64,000 nucleotides of DNA, taken from contig JAFYUS010000054.1 in the NCBI GenBank assembly GCA_017549505.1, forward strand, positions 1 to 64,000, written 5' to 3'. Each line of letters begins with the position of its first letter. Within the stretch, counting starts at the first letter, position 1. Made by a program: the position numbers and the translations under genes. This document shows positions 50,759-58,624 of the stretch, one piece after another. The notes beneath the pieces are model-generated. The model was given only the letters and a program-made list of their open reading frames with translations. It was not told the origin of the DNA and searched no databases. This stretch comes from Bacteroidales bacterium (GTDB taxonomy: Bacteria > Bacteroidota > Bacteroidia > Bacteroidales > UBA932).

Positions 50759-52096
50759 ATGAAATATGGTAAGTTAAGCAGGCAGCTTACAGCGCTTGCA
50801 GGGCCGATCTTCATCGAGACCCTGCTGGTGATGATGCTGGGTGCTGTCGATACATTCATGTTGAGTCGACACTCCGACAACAGCGTAGCTGCGGTCGGTG
50901 TCGTCAATCAGCTCATGAATCTGGTATTCCTTCTTTTTGAGGTGATCTCCCTCGGAACATCTATCTTATGCTCCCAGTACATAGGAGCCAAGAGAAGGGA
51001 CAAGGTCATACAGGTAGTGGGAATCTCTCTCATCTTCAACCTTATCTCTGGTCTTCTTCTGAGCGGTTGTCTATATCTTTTCGCAGACAATTTTCTGTCC
51101 CTTATGGGACTCAGACCGGACCTTATGAGCGAAGGTCTTCCTTATATGAAGATAGTGGGAGGATTCGCATTCCTTCAGGCTGTTTCTCTCTCGCTTTCGG
51201 CATCTCTAAGAAGCGCCAACAAGGCAAAGTATCCGATGTATATATCCCTGGTCGTCAATGTATTGAACATCATCGGCAACTATACCCTCATCTTCGGTAA
51301 GTTCGGTATGCCTGCTCTCGGAGTGGAAGGTGCGGCGATATCCACATCTTTCTGCCGTTTCGTTTCGGTAATCCTGCTTTTCATCATTCTCCTAAAGAAG
51401 CACATTCCTTCATTCCCTAAGGAGTATTTCAGACCTTTCCCATGGATCGAGCTGAAGAATCTGCTCAAGATCGGCATCCCTTCTGCCGGCGAACACATGT
51501 CCTACAGCTTGTCTCAGGTCGTGATCGCGTATTTCATCAACATGATCAGCAACGAGGCCCTGGCGACAAGGACATATATCGTGAACATCGTCATGTTCAC
51601 GTATATCTTTGCTCTGGCCCTTTCGCAGGGAGGCGCCATTCTGATCGGACAACTTGTCGGAATGAAGAAGATCAGGGCTGCCTATACCATAGGTAAGAGA
51701 ATCATGAGATTAGGCGTAGCAATGTCAGTAAGCCTTTCATTTGTTACCGCTATTTTCGGAACACAGATCCTGTCCATGCTGACATCGGACCCATGGATCA
51801 TCTCTACGGGAGCCATGATCCTGTGGGTTGAAATCCTGCTCGAGAACGGCCGTGCCTTGAATTTCTTCGGAGTAAACGCCTTGCGAAGCGCAGGCGACAT
51901 CTATTTCCCTGTCATCATCGGCATCATCGTCATGTGGGGAATACAGGTGGTCGGAAGCTACATTCTCGGCATCACTCTGGGCTGGGGACTCATAGCCATG
52001 TGGGCAGTCTTCGCCCTCGACGAGAACATCCGCGGCCTGATCTTCGTCCGCCGCTGGAACAGCTTCAAATGGGTCGGAAAGGCATTCCTGAAATAA
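50759..52096 (+). CDS. MATE-family multidrug/cation efflux transporter
   Basis: A 445-residue inner-membrane protein with about 12 helices in two MatE repeats. Conserved segments include LAGPIFIETLLVMMLGAVDTFMLSRHSDNSVAAVGVVNQLMNL, GTSILCSQYIGAKRRDK and, in the second half, GIPSAGEHMSYSLSQVVIAYFIN, ALSQGGAILIGQLVGMKKI. Family members export cationic compounds using Na+ or H+. It is monocistronic, between the structured repeat and the paired palindromes. Confidence 0.94.
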   Translation: MKYGKLSRQLTALAGPIFIETLLVMMLGAVDTFMLSRHSDNSVAAVGVVNQLMNLVFLLFEVISLGTSILCSQYIGAKRRDKVIQVVGISLIFNLISGLLLSGCLYLFADNFLSLMGLRPDLMSEGLPYMKIVGGFAFLQAVSLSLSASLRSANKAKYPMYISLVVNVLNIIGNYTLIFGKFGMPALGVEGAAISTSFCRFVSVILLFIILLKKHIPSFPKEYFRPFPWIELKNLLKIGIPSAGEHMSYSLSQVVIAYFINMISNEALATRTYIVNIVMFTYIFALALSQGGAILIGQLVGMKKIRAAYTIGKRIMRLGVAMSVSLSFVTAIFGTQILSMLTSDPWIISTGAMILWVEILLENGRALNFFGVNALRSAGDIYFPVIIGIIVMWGIQVVGSYILGITLGWGLIAMWAVFALDENIRGLIFVRRWNSFKWVGKAFLK

Positions 52097-52114
52097 AATC
52101 TTTCGGGAATTTCA

Positions 52115-52227
52115 ACACCTGTGACAGTTTTCGGACTGGAAATGACACAGGTGTGGCTAAAAGAACCGTTTTTACATGGTTTCGGGAACAGCTGTGACAG
52201 TTCTGAACGTTTTTTTGACACAGGTGT
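52115..52227. repeat. Paired 40-bp palindromes with 73-bp period, locus 2
   Basis: Unit 1 (52115-52154) has arms ACACCTGTGACA and TGACACAGGTGT; unit 2 (52188-52227) has ACAGCTGTGACA and TGACACAGGTGT. Each is 40 nt long with a 33-nt spacer; the period is 73 nt, as at 42276-42388. Both units are preceded by TTTCGGGAA. It lies 18 nt after the MATE stop. Confidence 0.8.
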
Positions 52228-52308
52228 AAAGGACTATACAGTAGAACACCAGATTTCAATAAAGATTCCGAGATGCAGCTGACTGTCAGAAAGTCGGGAC
52301 GGGCGGCG

Positions 52309-52337
52309 GGTCGCTCCGCAGGAGCATAGGGAATATA
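52309..52337 (-). repeat. Partial GGAGCATA repeat at the broken 5' end of the next gene
   Basis: TCGCTCCGCAGGAGCATAGG (52311-52330) followed by GAATATAC is, in reverse orientation, the core of the repeats at 53113-53188 and 53461-53535. Only about 29 bases remain, and the decayed gene at 52330-52953 begins within it. Confidence 0.65.
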
Positions 52338-52953
52338 CTTCTATGGAGAGGGAGACGACCGCTGGGTCGACCTCGGCCTCCCATCCGGCATCCTCTGGGC
52401 GAAGTACAATGTCGGTGCCACCTCCCCGGAAGAATACGGCGGCTACTACGCCTGGGGAGAAACGGAGGAGAAGGAGAGTTATACATGGGAGAATTATAAG
52501 TATGGGGAGAAAATTTGGTCAGAAGCTGAAAAAGATTGGGTATGGCACACTATTGGGCTCCCTTATACTATATGTAACACTCCATTTGATGTCGCTCATG
52601 TCAAATGGGGAAATGGAGCACGAATGCCTAGTTTAGAAGATATTGACGAGCTGATTGATTATTGTAAATGTGAAAGTGGATATCTATATAAGGTAGCTGG
52701 TAGTTTTGTAATTGGACCGAATGGCAACAAGATTTTCCTTCCTTTTGCAGGAGCAAAAGAAAGGAATAGCCTAAGACAACATGGTATCGAGGGCTATTAT
52801 CGGTGTGGAACAGTAAATGAAGAATATATAGATGAGAGTCTTGTTTACACTCTTTGCACACGAAGTTCTATTATAAGTAAAGGGAAAGGCGGAGGAACAA
52901 CATATGGTTTACCAGTCCGTCCGGTCAAAGACAAAGATTCGATGGAAGAATAG
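52330..52953 (+). pseudogene. 5'-truncated fragment of a Fib_succ/DUF1566-type surface protein
   Basis: The frame is open from just after a TAG at 52327-52329 to the TAG at 52951-52953 (207 codons) and reads WVDLGLPSGILWAKYNVGAT, EEYGGYYAWGETEEKESYTWENYKYG, ARMPSLEDIDELIDYC, then GLPVRPVKDK. This is the pattern of the repeated paralogous domain of Bacteroidetes and Fibrobacter surface proteins. No ATG, GTG or TTG start precedes the domain in frame; the first ATG is at 52624, deep inside it. The upstream part that should hold the signal peptide is replaced by a repeat remnant. Composition turns AT-rich after ~52480, unlike both neighbours, suggesting foreign origin. Confidence 0.7.
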
Positions 52954-52961
52954 GCAGGTAA

Positions 52962-52999
52962 TGTCGGCTGAGTGCAGTTTAGATGTGACTCAGTCGACG
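52962..52999. repeat. Palindromic repeat, TGTCGGCTGAGTGCA family, copy 3
   Basis: TGTCGGCTGAGT (52962-52973) pairs with ACTCAGTCGACG (52988-52999) with two wobble-type differences. The 15-mer TGTCGGCTGAGTGCA is identical to the copies at 28216 and 28302. It lies 9 nt after the stop of the truncated gene. Confidence 0.65.
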
Positions 53000-53038
53000 T
53001 TTGTTGTCTTTAATGTAATGTAAGGATCCTTATTCTAA

Positions 53039-53077
53039 GGATGCTTCACTCCGTTCAGCATGACAGAGTGAAGATCC
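53039..53077. repeat. REP-like palindrome (GGATGCTTCACTC ... GAGTGAAGATCC)
   Basis: GGATGCTTCACTC (53039-53051) pairs with GAGTGAAGATCC (53066-53077) with one bulge; the loop region reads CGTTCAGCATGACA. Words of this shape (TTCACTCCGTTCAGCATGACA-like, split here) are common extragenic palindromes in bacterial genomes. Only one copy is in the window. Confidence 0.6.
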
Positions 53078-53112
53078 CACTAATAAAAACTGTATATAGT
53101 TCAATTAATGTA

Positions 53113-53188
53113 TCGTCCGGTCACGGGAGGGGCGAGCGGAGCATATACCTATGCTCCTGCGAAGCGAGCCACTTCTGTGACCGGACGA
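53113..53188. repeat. GGAGCATA repeat with locus-specific arms, copy A
   Basis: Outer arms TCGTCCGGTCAC (53113-53124) and GTGACCGGACGA (53177-53188) are exact complements. Inside, GGAGCATA (53138-53145) and TATGCTCC (53150-53157) form a second stem with a TACC loop, bordered by GGCGAGC and GCGAAGCGAGCC. The inner core is shared with 53461-53535, while the outer arms are unrelated. Confidence 0.75.
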
Positions 53189-53391
53189 CAATGCACCAGA
53201 TCAATCAAAGGCCCTTATGAGTAAAGAGTTTGCGGGGACCGGCGAAGAATCATGAAAACTAATTTATTAACAATCAACCACTTACACCAATACATTATCG
53301 CCAGTCTCTGTAAATGTCTTCATCGCATCGTCTAAGAACTGGGACTATAACTGTCGTGTCAAACAAAATATTGTCTCTCAATAATTTACAG

Positions 53392-53535
53392 AAAATGCGT
53401 GCCGCCAATGGGGAGAAAGCATTTTGCATATAACACTAATAATCAACATGTTACAGAACACACCAGACCCCGTCGGTGGCGGAGCGGAGCATATTCCTAT
53501 GCTCCTGCGGAGCGAGCCACTGACGGGGTCTGATG
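53392..53535. repeat. Composite repeat: GCGTGC palindrome plus GGAGCATA element, copy B
   Basis: First part: AAAATGCGTGCC ... AAAGCATTTT (53392-53425), related to the palindrome at 31298-31328. Second part: arms at 53461-53480 and 53516-53535 (CAGACCCCGTC with GACGGGGTCTG) around GGAGCATATTCCTATGCTCC. The order and spacing match the decayed copy at 31298-31408. It lies 36 nt beyond the galM stop and may form the end of the arabinose transcript. Confidence 0.7.
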
Positions 53536-53571
53536 TTTATGAAATTCCCTGTCGGGACCTGAGGTGACGAA

Positions 53572-54720
53572 TTACTTCACGCTGAACTTGTAGATGCAGC
53601 GGTGGGTGTAGGTTTCACCTGGGCGGAGAGTTGCGGATGGCCACTCAGGCATATTAGGTGAGTTTGGATAAAGCTGTGTCTCGATGCAGACAGAAGCTCT
53701 CATAGGGTACTTGATGCCATGCTTTCCAGGAACCTCTCCTGTAAGGAAGTTACCAGTATACACCTGTACGCCTGGCTGATCTGTGTACTCCTCGAGGAGG
53801 ATACCTGTCTTAGGAGAGTAGACGCTGACAGCGAGCTTGTTGATGTCACCTGCTGTGTTGAGCACCCAGTTGTGGTCATAACCGTTACCGAGAACGAGCT
53901 GGTCGTAGTCCTGGTTGATATCCTGTCCGATAGCCTTAGGAGTACGGAAATCGAACGGAGTACCCTCTACAGGGCGCATCTCTCCGCTAGGGATGAGCTT
54001 GTCGTTTGCAGGAGTGAAGACGTCAGAGTTCACATAAAGAATCTGGTCTGTTCCCTCTACAGCGTGGTCTCCAGAAAGGTTGAAGTATGCATGGTTGGTC
54101 ATGCTGAGCACTGTCGGCTTGTCAGTTGTACCGCTGTATGTAATGTCGATGGCGTTGTCGTCAGTAAGAGTGTAAGTAACTACTGCTGTAACTGTACCAG
54201 GGAATCCCATGTGTCCGTCTGGATCTACCATTGTGAGCTTAAGGGTCTGAGGGTCAACCTGCGCAGCCTCATAAACCTGATACTGCCAGCCTTCTGCACC
54301 GCCGTGGAGACAGTTCTCGCCGTCATTCTGGTTGAGAACCACCTTCTGACCGTCGAGCTCGAAAGTACCGCCTGCGATACGGTTTGCATAACGTCCGATA
54401 GAAGCACCGAAATCGCTTGCCTTGGTCATGTAGTCGTTGATGTTGTCGAAACCGAGGATAACGTCAACCATGTTGCCATCCTTGTCCGGAACCATTACGG
54501 ATACGAGACGTCCACCGAAGTTTGTGATGCAGACCTCCATTCCGTTTGCATTGGTCAATGTATACAGAGCTGTAGCCTTACCGTTCTTTTCGCCTACGAA
54601 AGCTTCAGGATCGAGTCCTGAAAGGGTAAGTGCAGGCTTGCTCGAGCAAGCTGCAAGGCAGAGGGCAGCCATAGCTGCCCCTGCGATTGTCTTGAAGATT
54701 CTTTTCATATTATCATTCAT
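53572..54720 (-). CDS. galM: Aldose 1-epimerase (mutarotase), lipoprotein
   Basis: A 382-residue protein. The ATG at 54718-54720 overlaps the araB stop as TAATG; ATG 54706-54708 four codons on gives the signal MKRIFKTIAGAAMAALCLAAC with a lipobox. GalM motifs: TNFGGRLVSVMVPDKDG, ASIGRYANRIAGGTFELDG, MTNHAYFNLSG (catalytic His), LGNGYDHNWVL, QPGVQVYTGNF and ETQLYPNSPN (catalytic Glu). It interconverts alpha and beta anomers of aldoses such as arabinose or galactose, here in the periplasm or at the surface, feeding the symporter of the same operon. Confidence 0.94.
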   Translation of the reverse strand: MNDNMKRIFKTIAGAAMAALCLAACSSKPALTLSGLDPEAFVGEKNGKATALYTLTNANGMEVCITNFGGRLVSVMVPDKDGNMVDVILGFDNINDYMTKASDFGASIGRYANRIAGGTFELDGQKVVLNQNDGENCLHGGAEGWQYQVYEAAQVDPQTLKLTMVDPDGHMGFPGTVTAVVTYTLTDDNAIDITYSGTTDKPTVLSMTNHAYFNLSGDHAVEGTDQILYVNSDVFTPANDKLIPSGEMRPVEGTPFDFRTPKAIGQDINQDYDQLVLGNGYDHNWVLNTAGDINKLAVSVYSPKTGILLEEYTDQPGVQVYTGNFLTGEVPGKHGIKYPMRASVCIETQLYPNSPNMPEWPSATLRPGETYTHRCIYKFSVK

Positions 54721-56369
54721 TATTTTGCTACCTCTTCGCAGTATGCACCGAGCTTGAGATAACGCTGATAAACCTCATCATAAATCTTGACCTGGTCTGG
54801 CTCAGGGAAGTATTCCTTAGCAAAACCTGAGTTCATTGCATCCTGAGCATCAGCTACAGTAGCATATGCACCTGCAGCAGTGGCTGCGAACATCGCAGCA
54901 CCGAGAGCACAAGCCTGGTCGGTATTACATACCTTGATAGGCATGTTGAGCACATTCGAGAGAGTCTGCATTACAAAAGGTGACTTGAGGGCGATACCTC
55001 CGATACCGATGACATCGTTGATACGCATTCCCTCTGACTTGAATCTCTCTACGATTGCACGTGAACCGAATGCAGTCGCCTCGACAAGTGCACGGAAGAT
55101 CATAGGAGCTGTAGTACCGAGATTGATGCCGCTGATAGCACCCTGAAGGAGCTGGTTGGCATCCGGAGTACGACGTCCGTTCATCCAGTCTGTAGCTACT
55201 ACCGAGCTCTCGCCTGCAGGTATCTTCATCGCCTCTACAGTGAGTGCAGGGATGATCTTGTCGCAAGCCTTGTCGAGAGCCTCACCCTCAAGACCTGAAA
55301 CAGTCTTGAGCGGCCACTCGAGGACGCGGCGGAACCATGCATAGATGTCACCGAAAGCTGACTGACCAGCCTCAAGACCGATCATGCCAGGCATTACGGA
55401 ACCGTCCACCTGACCGCAGATACCTCTTACGAGCTTGTCGCCAAGTTCCTCAGGAGATACTGTCATGATGTCGCATGTTGAAGTACCGATCACGCGTACG
55501 AAAGTGTTGTTCTTTGCACCTGCTCCGATTGCACCCATATGGCAGTCGAATTCGCTGCCTGCAACCACTACGTCTGTAGAAAGTCCGAGGCGCTCAGCCC
55601 ACTCAGGACAAAGCTTTCCTACAGGCTTCTCTGCTGTAGTTGTCTCGCTGTAGAGACGGTCACGGAATCCTACGAGAACAGGATCGAGGCTGCTGAGGAA
55701 CTCTTCCGAAGGAAGACCGCCCCACTTTGCATGCCACATGGCCTTATGGCCGGCTGCGCAACGGCTGCGAGGCACCTCGCTGATGTGCTTTGCACCGATA
55801 AGGAGAGCAGGCATCCAGTCGCAATGCTCTACGATCGAATAAGCAGCCTCACGTACAGCTGCATCCTCACGGAGAACATGCAGAGCCTTGGCCCAGAACC
55901 ACTCTGATGAGTAGATACCTCCCTCGTATGCTGTGTAATCTATCTCGTTTGCATGGCATTTCTCGTTGATCTCTGCAGCTTCCTTTACAGCGGTGTGGTC
56001 CTTCCAGAGGACGAACATTGCGTTAGGATTCTCTGCGAATTCAGGCTTGAGAGCGAGAGGAACACCATTCTCGTCTGTAAATACAGGAGTTGAACCGGTA
56101 GTATCGAAAGCGATACCGATCACATTCTCAGCTGTTCCGGCAGGACATGCTGCAAGAGCCTCCTTCACAGAGCCTTCGAGCACCTCGATATAATCTAGCG
56201 GATGCTGACGCCACTGGTTTGCAGAAGGTACGCAGTACATACCCTTCTTCCAACGAGGATAATACTTCACAGCTGTTGCGAGAGTCCTTCCGTCTGCGAC
56301 ATCAACAACCACCGCACGTGCTGAATCCGAACCGTAGTCCAGACCTATTACATATTTGGTATCTGCCAT
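54720..56369 (-). CDS. araB: L-ribulokinase
   Basis: A 549-residue FGGY-family kinase: N-terminal YVIGLDYGSDSARAVVVD, IGIAFDTTGSTPVFTDENG, VAGSEFDCHMGAIGAG, IGTSTCDIMTVS and C-terminal IGIGGIALKSPFVMQTLSNVLNMPIKV. It phosphorylates L-ribulose to L-ribulose-5-phosphate with ATP. It follows araA by 2 nt and overlaps galM by 1 nt, so translation is coupled along the operon. Confidence 0.97.
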   Translation of the reverse strand: MADTKYVIGLDYGSDSARAVVVDVADGRTLATAVKYYPRWKKGMYCVPSANQWRQHPLDYIEVLEGSVKEALAACPAGTAENVIGIAFDTTGSTPVFTDENGVPLALKPEFAENPNAMFVLWKDHTAVKEAAEINEKCHANEIDYTAYEGGIYSSEWFWAKALHVLREDAAVREAAYSIVEHCDWMPALLIGAKHISEVPRSRCAAGHKAMWHAKWGGLPSEEFLSSLDPVLVGFRDRLYSETTTAEKPVGKLCPEWAERLGLSTDVVVAGSEFDCHMGAIGAGAKNNTFVRVIGTSTCDIMTVSPEELGDKLVRGICGQVDGSVMPGMIGLEAGQSAFGDIYAWFRRVLEWPLKTVSGLEGEALDKACDKIIPALTVEAMKIPAGESSVVATDWMNGRRTPDANQLLQGAISGINLGTTAPMIFRALVEATAFGSRAIVERFKSEGMRINDVIGIGGIALKSPFVMQTLSNVLNMPIKVCNTDQACALGAAMFAATAAGAYATVADAQDAMNSGFAKEYFPEPDQVKIYDEVYQRYLKLGAYCEEVAK

Positions 56370-56371
56370 GA

Positions 56372-57913
56372 TTATTTAAGAGCTTTGTTCAACATGTAGT
56401 AAACCTCGTTGACTCTCATTTCCTTCTTGAAGTCAGAAATTGTAGTCTTGTCATCGATCACGAGCATCTCGACGTCAGCGATCTCAGCATAATCCTCCCA
56501 GTACTCTGTAGTAAGGTCATATGAGAAGCTTGTATGGTGAGTACCACCTGCGAGCATCCATGCTGCAGCACCTACCTCGAAGCTTGGCTTAGGAATCCAG
56601 AGAGCGGATGCCACAGGAAGCTTAGGAAGCGGCTTTGACTCGATGCACTTCACTTCATTTACGATAAGACGGAAACGGTTACCCATATCGACGACAGTCG
56701 CGGCTACGCCGTCTCCTGTCTTGCTGGTGAATACGAGACGAGCTGTCTGGGTCTTGCGCACTCCGATACCGAGGTGGTGAACCTCAAGCTTCGGCTTCTC
56801 AGCTGCGATTGCTGGGCTGATCTCGAGCATATGAGCCTGGAGAAGAGCAGAGTTTGCGCCGTCGAAGTGGATTGTATAGTCCTCAAGGAATGATGAGCCC
56901 TTTGGAAGGCCCTGGCCCATGTACCATGCTGTACGTACGAGAGCGGCAGTCTTCCAGTCACCTTCGCCGCCGAAGCCGTAACCGTCAGCCATAAGACGCT
57001 GCGAAGCGAGACCAGGGATCTGGTCGAAGCCCTTGCCTGTCTGCTCTACATTTACGTCGCCGAGGTCATCGAAGTTAGATGTGAACGCCTTTGCGCCATA
57101 TGCCTCAAGAACTGCACGGAGAGTAAGCTCAGCCTTTGCAGAGTTCCATACCTTTCTGTATGCCTCTGTAGACTTGTCTTCAAGCTCAGGAGCATGGTCA
57201 TACTCGTTGAAATATACAGCCACGAGTTCGTCAACTGCCTTATCCTCAACCTTTTCAAAGTAAGTCATCACCTCGCTGAAAGGAACATAGTCAACGTGGA
57301 AACCGAAACGGATCTCAGCCTCAACCTTGTCACCGTCTGTAACGGCTACGTTGTTCATCTGGTCTCCGAAACGGATGATCCTCATATCCTGTGAGTCAGC
57401 CCAGGCTGCAGCGACTCTCTGCCATACGGCGATTCTCTCGAGAGTCTTAGGATCCTGCCAATGACCTACGACGGTCTTGCGGCCCTTGCGAAGGCGTGAA
57501 AGGATATGTGCATATTCTCTGTCACCATGAGCACTCTGGTTGAGGTTCATGAAGTCCATGTCCATTGTATCCCAAGGAATCTCCTTGTTGAACTGGGTAT
57601 GGAGATGGAGGAGAGGCTTGCGGAGGATCTGCATGCCGTGGATCCACATCTTTGCAGGAGAGAAAGTATGCATCCATGTGATCACACCGACGCACTTCTT
57701 GTCTGCTTCGGCAGCTGTCATGAGGTCAGCAACCTCCTTTGAAGAGTTTGCAGTACCTTTATATACAACCTTTACTGGAAGAATGCCTGAAGCGTTCATT
57801 CCTTCAACCATTGCTGAAGAGTGGCCGTCAACCTGTACCACTGCATCACCTCCGTAAAGGAGCTGAGCTCCTGTTACGAACCATATTTCGTGATTTTCAA
57901 ATGCCTTGATCAT
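56372..57913 (-). CDS. araA: L-arabinose isomerase
   Basis: A 513-residue protein of family length. It begins with EIWFVTGAQLLYGGDAV and holds WMHTFSPAKMWIHG, GFGGEGDWKTAALVR and SFLEDYTIHFD (the two metal-binding Glu), AHMLEISP and GGTHHTSFSYDL (metal-binding His). It converts L-arabinose to L-ribulose in the cytoplasm. Gene order symporter-araD-araA-araB-galM puts the whole arabinose path into one unit; no AraR-type regulator is encoded in the window. Confidence 0.98.
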   Translation of the reverse strand: MIKAFENHEIWFVTGAQLLYGGDAVVQVDGHSSAMVEGMNASGILPVKVVYKGTANSSKEVADLMTAAEADKKCVGVITWMHTFSPAKMWIHGMQILRKPLLHLHTQFNKEIPWDTMDMDFMNLNQSAHGDREYAHILSRLRKGRKTVVGHWQDPKTLERIAVWQRVAAAWADSQDMRIIRFGDQMNNVAVTDGDKVEAEIRFGFHVDYVPFSEVMTYFEKVEDKAVDELVAVYFNEYDHAPELEDKSTEAYRKVWNSAKAELTLRAVLEAYGAKAFTSNFDDLGDVNVEQTGKGFDQIPGLASQRLMADGYGFGGEGDWKTAALVRTAWYMGQGLPKGSSFLEDYTIHFDGANSALLQAHMLEISPAIAAEKPKLEVHHLGIGVRKTQTARLVFTSKTGDGVAATVVDMGNRFRLIVNEVKCIESKPLPKLPVASALWIPKPSFEVGAAAWMLAGGTHHTSFSYDLTTEYWEDYAEIADVEMLVIDDKTTISDFKKEMRVNEVYYMLNKALK

Positions 57914-57930
57914 ATCTGTAATGTTTTATG

Positions 57931-58623
57931 TTATTTCTTTTTCTGTCCGTAGTATGCGTTAGGACCATGCTTGCGGTTGAAGTGCTTCTCGATGAGAAGG
58001 TCGTTCATTGTGAGGTTAGGGTTCACACCGTAAGCGATATACGCCATCTTCGCAACCTGCTCCATCACAACTGCGTTGTGTACAGCATCGAAACCGTCCT
58101 TACCCCATGAGAAAGGACCGTGGTTCTTCACGAGTACACCTGGAGTATGTACCGGGTTGAGACCCTCGAAACGCTTTATGATCACGTTTCCTGTCTCGAG
58201 TTCATATGCACCCTTTACCTCCTCCTCGGTCATGCTCTCTGTGCATGGAATCGCGTTGTGGAAGTAATCGGCATGGGTTGTGCCGATGTTAGGGATGTCC
58301 CTGCCTGCCTGCGCCCATGCGGTAGCATAAGTCGAGTGCGTGTGGACCACACCACCGATTTCAGGCCATGCACGATAAAGTGCAAGGTGGGTAGGAGTAT
58401 CTGATGAAGGGTTGAGGTCTCCCTCGACGATATTTCCGTCGAGGTCGACCACAACCATATCTGATGGTTTCATATTATCATACGAAACGCCGCTTGGCTT
58501 GATTACCACAAGGCCGCTTTCGCGGTCGATTGCAGAGACGTTACCCCATGTAAAGATGACGAGTCCATGCTCCACAAGTTCAAGATTGGCCTTGCAGACT
58601 TTTTCTTTGAGTTCTTCCAACAT
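57931..58623 (-). CDS. araD: L-ribulose-5-phosphate 4-epimerase
   Basis: A 230-residue class II aldolase-fold protein. It contains [31 protein letters not shown], the zinc ligands [16 protein letters not shown] and [11 protein letters not shown], and the helix [12 protein letters not shown]. It converts L-ribulose-5-phosphate to D-xylulose-5-phosphate, linking arabinose to the pentose phosphate pathway. One nucleotide separates its ATG from the symporter stop; araA follows after 17 nt. Confidence 0.97.
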   Translation of the reverse strand: MLEELKEKVCKANLELVEHGLVIFTWGNVSAIDRESGLVVIKPSGVSYDNMKPSDMVVVDLDGNIVEGDLNPSSDTPTHLALYRAWPEIGGVVHTHSTYATAWAQAGRDIPNIGTTHADYFHNAIPCTESMTEEEVKGAYELETGNVIIKRFEGLNPVHTPGVLVKNHGPFSWGKDGFDAVHNAVVMEQVAKMAYIAYGVNPNLTMNDLLIEKHFNRKHGPNAYYGQKKK

Positions 58624-58624
58624 A

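Larger units (their letters stand above)
52954..53571. other. Repeat-rich intergenic strip of about 620 bp
   Basis: No gene is supported here. The strip holds at least five palindromic elements of four families (52962-52999, 53039-53077, 53113-53188, 53392-53425, 53461-53535). Between them are AT-rich segments such as TTAACAATCAAC near 53270, which resembles TTAACAATCAATAC near 28273. It lies downstream of both a decayed gene and the arabinose operon. Confidence 0.7.

Noticed and set aside
53719-54621. Plus-strand open frame of 300 codons
   Set aside because: It is antisense to galM, with no signal peptide, domain or promoter; the composition mirrors galM codons.
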